Below, in pieces: positions 61,501-64,000 of a DNA stretch of 64,000 nt; position 1 is the stretch's first letter; the number at the start of each line of letters is the position of its first letter. The notes beneath the pieces are model-generated. The model ran no database searches. It worked only from the letters and a program-made list of their open reading frames with translations, and had not been told where the DNA came from. The translations under genes and the position numbers were made by a program. The DNA comes from Plutella xylostella (Eukaryota > Arthropoda > Insecta > Lepidoptera > Plutellidae), in contig NC_064009.1 of assembly GCF_932276165.1 (NCBI RefSeq), forward strand, positions 5,890,001-5,954,000, written 5' to 3'.

Positions 61501-62309
61501 GAAGCAGGTGTTATATCTTTATATGTAAGACAAATACGTACAGCTTTGTATGACTATTAATTTTTATTATACCTACCTACATCCAGTTCTGGTATGTTGC
61601 ACAATATGCTCAAGGTGCGTTTGTTTTGTCCACAGAGAACATATTCTCGAACTGGCTGGAGGAGAAGGTGGAACTGCCCATCTTTGAGGCGATCAGCCTC
61701 GCGCCGGCGCCGGCGGCCGTGGCGGTGGCGCCGCGCACCGACGACCTGCTGCGGGAGTTCGAGACCGTGTACGGAGCCGTCGAGCTCACGCACCTCACGC
61801 CGCCGCAGAGCCCGCCGCTGCCCGCCACGCAGCTGCTGCAGAGCTACGCGCACCTCGCCGCCGCCCCCGCGCCCCCCGCGCCCGCCCCCGCCCCCGCCCC
61901 CGCCGCGTGGCCGCAGCCCGACCTCGAGCGCGCGCTGCAGGACGTGGACGAGCTGGTGCGGCGCCGCGCCGAGCAGCTCACGGACAGCGGCGCGTCCTCC
62001 CCGCGCTCCTCGCCGCCCTCCTCCCCGCGCTCCACCAGCGACGACGAGTGGGCCGCGCCCGCGCACCGCGCCAAGCCCTACGCGCGCTCCGACGACCGCC
62101 GCTCGCGCAAGAAGGAGCAGAACAAGAACGCGGCCACGCGCTACCGCCAGAAGAAGAAGGCTGAGGTGGAGGTGCTGCTGCAGGAGGAGGCGGCGCTGCG
62201 CGGGCGCCACGCCGCGCTCGGCACCAAGTGCAGCGACCTGCAGCGCGAGATCCGCTACCTGAAGGGCCTCATGCGCGACCTGTTCAAGGCCAAGGGCCTC
62301 ATCAAGTAG
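43445..62309 (+). CDS. crc: ATF4/cryptocephal-type bZIP factor, uORF-controlled isoform
   Basis: Coding exons 43445-43550, 55254-55424 and 61636-62309; 951 nt, 316 aa. The N-terminus MSASLWDWSLASADGLLTTE is acidic-hydrophobic, as in an activation domain. The last exon has NIFSNWLEEKVELPIFE, an Ala/Pro stretch and the degron-like TDSGASSP (D at about residue 209). The basic region is RRSRKKEQNKNAATRYRQKK (about 249-268), followed by a leucine zipper and the ending LMRDLFKAKGLIK. The EQNKNAATRYRQKKKAE core is that of ATF4. ATF4 is the nuclear effector of the integrated stress response and turns on amino-acid and redox genes; in Drosophila cryptocephal also affects moulting. Expression should be set by the uORFs upstream. 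The last exon is extremely GC-rich. Confidence 0.93.
44598..44720 (-). mobile_element. Jockey-type LINE 3' end
   Basis: On the minus strand, a 3' UTR with 'gagatcgctctttgcgataa' and 'ggccgcctatt' ends in AATAAAGTTATATTG and a (tattg)n tail. This LINE tail is familiar from lepidopteran genomes. Only the end is present. Confidence 0.6.
44795..45100 (+). mobile_element. Non-LTR retrotransposon ORF end, decayed
   Basis: Reads as LRWFRHAERMNDERVTMEIY, RAKVS, then with a frame change GRPRRTYVDQIADILKR and EAKEVCQNQNRAQWKSVISA. This is the C-terminal region after the reverse transcriptase in RTE-like LINEs. Stops and a shift show it is dead. Confidence 0.6.
45711..45805 (-). mobile_element. LINE 3' end (second family)
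   Basis: The minus-strand tail 'gttgactggtagaaaatgct' and 'ttaagtccaccctttgtac' is another 3' end common in moth genomes. Confidence 0.5.
47965..49465. repeat. Inverted repeat pair, possible palindromic element
   Basis: About 100 bp at 47965-48070 (ttttagaagtcgggggaaaa, later 'aatggaacgtaaa') is found in reverse at about 49360-49460 with moderate identity. The interior has no gene. This may be a decayed terminal-inverted-repeat element holding a SINE. Confidence 0.4.
48635..48808 (+). mobile_element. tRNA-derived SINE, internally deleted
   Basis: B-box-like 'gttcgaatcccggcgctgac', the same body words as the 1710-2044 copy, then a short 'agaatagaatag' tail. The middle of the body is missing. 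Confidence 0.7.
50050..50205. mobile_element. Small palindromic MITE
   Basis: Inverted words TTCCACCAGAGA (50055) and TCTCTGGTGGAA (about 50189) frame an AT-rich centre. No coding. Confidence 0.45.
51430..51612 (+). mobile_element. RTE-type LINE 3' end
   Basis: It contains 'gagcttcgcttcgcc', 'ataaaaatcggttcagccg' and a 'acacacacactcacaaattt' tail; a longer relative of the fragment at 38137-38251. Confidence 0.7.
52028..53724. mobile_element. hAT-like element with CTCATGAT duplication, LINE inside
   Basis: Ends CAGTGGCGGATTAA and its complement; an exact 8-bp duplication CTCATGAT lies at 52020-52027 and 53725-53732. Inside are repeated blocks with 'cggcttaaacacggaatacc' (52222 and 53239) and a LINE fragment at 52489-52980. 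No hAT transposase is present. Confidence 0.85.
52489..52980 (-). mobile_element. RTE-like LINE ORF end inside the hAT element
   Basis: One open frame reads FVSNVKSVLLYGCETWKVT, LRHIMRVFWPDTISNEDLW, RIKWSWIGHCLRRPEGNIAK and GRPAITWRRSILSDLNAVGI and ends at a stop near 52490. This is the thumb/C-terminal region of RTE-type LINEs. The rest of the element is missing. Confidence 0.75.
53733..54300. other. Region before the alternative ATF4 promoter
   Basis: At 53846 a 'taggggg' edge resembles the phrase-repeat elements, but no partner end was found. The last 150 bp become richer in CG and contain two 'gacgt' sites. Confidence 0.35.
54306..54452 (+). promoter_or_regulatory. Alternative TATA promoter and leader of the ATF4 gene
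   Basis: A TATATATA box at about 54310-54317 is followed by about 135 bp to ATG 54453. Assuming a start 25-35 bp after the TATA box, the leader contains no upstream ATG. 'gacgt' half sites flank the box. Confidence 0.6.
54453..62309 (+). CDS. crc: ATF4/cryptocephal isoform from alternative first exon
   Basis: Exon 54453-54516 encodes MCCYNNGMCDMCRDFQLNLL plus Q and ends in phase 1 at a GTAAGA donor. It joins the shared exons 55254-55424 and 61636-62309 in frame; 909 nt, 302 aa. The first exon on the other promoter ends in the same phase, so both read into DLLKTFP or NLLKTFP. This N-terminus is Cys-rich (CC...C..C) and unlike the other. The isoform has the whole degron and bZIP but lacks the acidic first exon. 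It is a prediction from splice phase and promoter signals. Confidence 0.75.
54852..54896 (+). repeat. Dispersed short repeat, partial copy
   Basis: Short match to the family at 31150-31262. Confidence 0.35.
55877..56120 (-). mobile_element. tRNA-derived SINE, reversed
   Basis: On the minus strand: a degenerate B box near 56110, the common body words (caccgtaa, gcagtgga, ccaggtgcagg) and a (gaata)n tail at the left end. Confidence 0.7.
58285..58640 (+). promoter_or_regulatory. CpG-rich island, candidate further ATF4 promoter
   Basis: A block rich in 'gcg' and 'cgcgc' stands out in an AT-rich intron. It contains ATG frames of only 12 (58471) and 32 codons (58488) and no clear donor. A third promoter or an enhancer is possible; nothing proves either. 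Confidence 0.3.
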
Positions 62310-63871
62310 CGCGCCCGCGCCCGGGCGCACCGGCGCCGCAGAATTCAACACGACAGAAGTCCTCAAAGTTTTATTTTGTTTTACTTTCCATTCACGTAGA
62401 GTAAGCTAAGTACGATCTTGTATCACGTCGAGCAGCAATCATCACTCATCAGATAGTCGAGGGACACATCTAAATGTAAGTTCGGGTGGCGCCATCTTAT
62501 CATCTTTTATTTCTTGTATTTAGACGATAGGTCGCATTCGTTGTTATGAAAATATGAAATCAATCAATTACAAATCAATTAAATGACTATTATATATTTT
62601 TGACATGAGAACTTAATTGTGAAATATATTGCTACTGTTTCGAATTAAGATTTGGTCCGTTAGAGTGCAGTTGTCTATCCATTATATTTTCATGCAATAT
62701 AAGCAATGCGACGGCGGAATTTTGACTTTTATTTTAATATCCATTATTCTTATGTACTTAAGTCTTATTCAAGATCTAGGAAAATTCCATTTAATTCAAT
62801 TATACTTATGAAACAATAGTAAAGGTTAAGAAAAATAAAGAGCTATCGTTTAACAGGGACATCTATTAATAAATAATGAATTGATGATTCAATCACAATA
62901 CAATGAAATCGTTTACAATTTTTACAATTACGTGAAAATGTTTGAAACATCGAGTGAACCGACGGCCGGCGCAGCGGTAAGGAAAAGAAACTAATTATTT
63001 TCCACTTACATCGAAGGATAGTGCTTTGTGTTGCGATGGTTTGAATTAGTTAATTATGTTGTAATTAGTTAATTGCATATTAATAGCTATTTGATGAATC
63101 GATGATAAGCGCTTAATTACAGGTCTATTAGTTATCGTGGGATTTGTTTACACCTCGCCGTCGATATCCATGAACAACGAAAATTATTGTGAATTATTCA
63201 CAAATGCTGCTTTTAGAAAATACATCGGTGAGGGTAATCGCAGGGGTAGAGCCGCTACCTACAAGTTGAGGTGAGAGGGAAAATGAGGTTCCTTGAATGT
63301 TTTCCTTTATCTGTACGATGACTCATGTTAGGAAAATCGACGAAGGGTCTTGTGAAACACTAGCAGGTGCTTACCTCATATGGTATGTATGGTATGGTAT
63401 GTATGATAGATAGAGATTTATAATAAACGACTGAGGCTTATATTCAGCGAAATGAAAGAAAATACTCCTGGCCGATAAAATAAACCGAAACCTTAAAAAA
63501 GAAAATAGCTTGCAAAAAGTATCGTACAGTAAGTAGAAGAATTTTTCCGGATCAACATTTTAATTATATTGTCACGGATAATGACTTTATCCTTGTAATT
63601 AAATTAACCCTTTCAGGCAATATCATCAAAATACAGGGTATTGATGAAAAGACGGCGTTGATCGGTTCGTACCAGCCAGGGTAGCGAAATTTAATTAGAT
63701 ATCGATATTGATTCTCAATCATGCGTAGTGTAACTGGGTAATAAGGTGGAATGGTAGTTTACTTTATCGTAAATTAGGCGTTGCTTTTCGAAATCTAACA
63801 TGTTACATGTACCTATTATACAAATTAAATTACAGGGTTTTTTTTGTTCTCATTCAGATTGTAGGGAGTAT
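62310..63871 (+). other. ATF4 3' UTR and flank
   Basis: AATAAA signals occur at 62834-62839. Beyond that the sequence is AT-rich; a 'ggtatgtatggtatg' simple repeat lies at 63380-63410. No gene is seen. Confidence 0.5.
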
Positions 63872-63993
63872 AAGGGTGGGTTGCACCATTTAACTTTAAC
63901 TATTACAAATGTCAAATCTGTTGGCGAGACAGATCAATCTTCAAGAGATTTGACGTCTGTAATAGTTAAAGTTAAATGGTGCAACCCACCCTT
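63872..63993. mobile_element. Short MITE with AAGGGTGGGTTGCACC ends
   Basis: A 122-bp hairpin element: 36-bp inverted ends (AAGGGTGGGTTGCACCATTT...) around a short loop. The type is common in insect genomes. The target duplication is unclear. Confidence 0.8.
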
Positions 63994-64000
63994 AGACTTG

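Larger units (their letters stand above)
55425..61635 (+). other. Second ATF4 intron (6.2 kb)
   Basis: Contains a reversed SINE (55877-56120) and long AT-rich stretches. A CpG-rich island lies at about 58285-58640, with moderately GC-rich islands at 58860-58950 and 59500-59620. No other gene is supported. Confidence 0.5.

Noticed and set aside
61557..62366. 269-codon minus-strand ORF opposite the last ATF4 exon
   Set aside because: It is the antisense shadow of an extremely GC-rich coding exon; composition is Ala/Arg/Gly/Leu-rich with no domain. The plus frame has a clear bZIP.

Overview
This is a nuclear segment of an insect genome, almost certainly a moth or butterfly. The coding exons are short, GC-rich and bounded by GT/AG introns. 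They sit in AT-rich sequence crowded with repeats of kinds I know from Lepidoptera: tRNA-derived SINEs with a (GAATA)n tail, RTE and Jockey/CR1 LINE ends, hAT elements and MITEs. There is no bacterial, plasmid or viral architecture. All exon models were built by eye from reading frame, splice sites and protein family resemblance; no search was run.

Layout. 1-4180: repeat mosaic, then the last exon of a modulator-of-smoothened (MOSMO) gene, plus strand. 4605-5741: two nested hAT elements, each with a clean 8-bp target duplication. 6317-9751 minus: LENG8-like SAC3/GANP protein. 10501-11306 plus: prefoldin subunit 4, divergent from LENG8. 13539-17541 minus: Na+/H+ exchanger NHE8. 18143-27103 plus: ecto-NOX (ENOX) protein with a 3.4-kb LINE in one intron. 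27524-30560 minus: axonemal dynein intermediate chain DNAI2, convergent with ENOX, the candidate poly(A) signals only about 25 bp apart. 30947-35565 minus: meiotic OB-fold protein MEIOB. 35807-37008: two abutting TA-target DNA elements. 37257-40172 plus: DNA polymerase delta subunit 2. 40903-41724: palindromic DNA transposon. 41.9-62.3 kb plus: an ATF4/cryptocephal-type bZIP gene with two alternative first coding exons and introns of about 11.7 and 6.2 kb. 62310-64000: its 3' flank and a terminal MITE.

Most genes are unrelated housekeeping or cilia/meiosis genes: RNA export factor, chaperonin partner, ion exchanger, polymerase subunit, flagellar dynein and meiotic recombination factor. No operon-like system is present. 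The most interesting locus is the ATF4 gene. One leader carries one or two 3-codon uORFs and a 61-65 codon uORF that overlaps the main start out of frame, which is the hallmark of integrated-stress-response control. A second, TATA-driven first exon has no upstream ATG at all and would escape that control. A second theme is decayed copies of neighbouring coding exons lying in introns (one in NHE8, two in MEIOB). A third is a set of DNA elements with TAGGG-type ends whose interiors repeat one short phrase many times.
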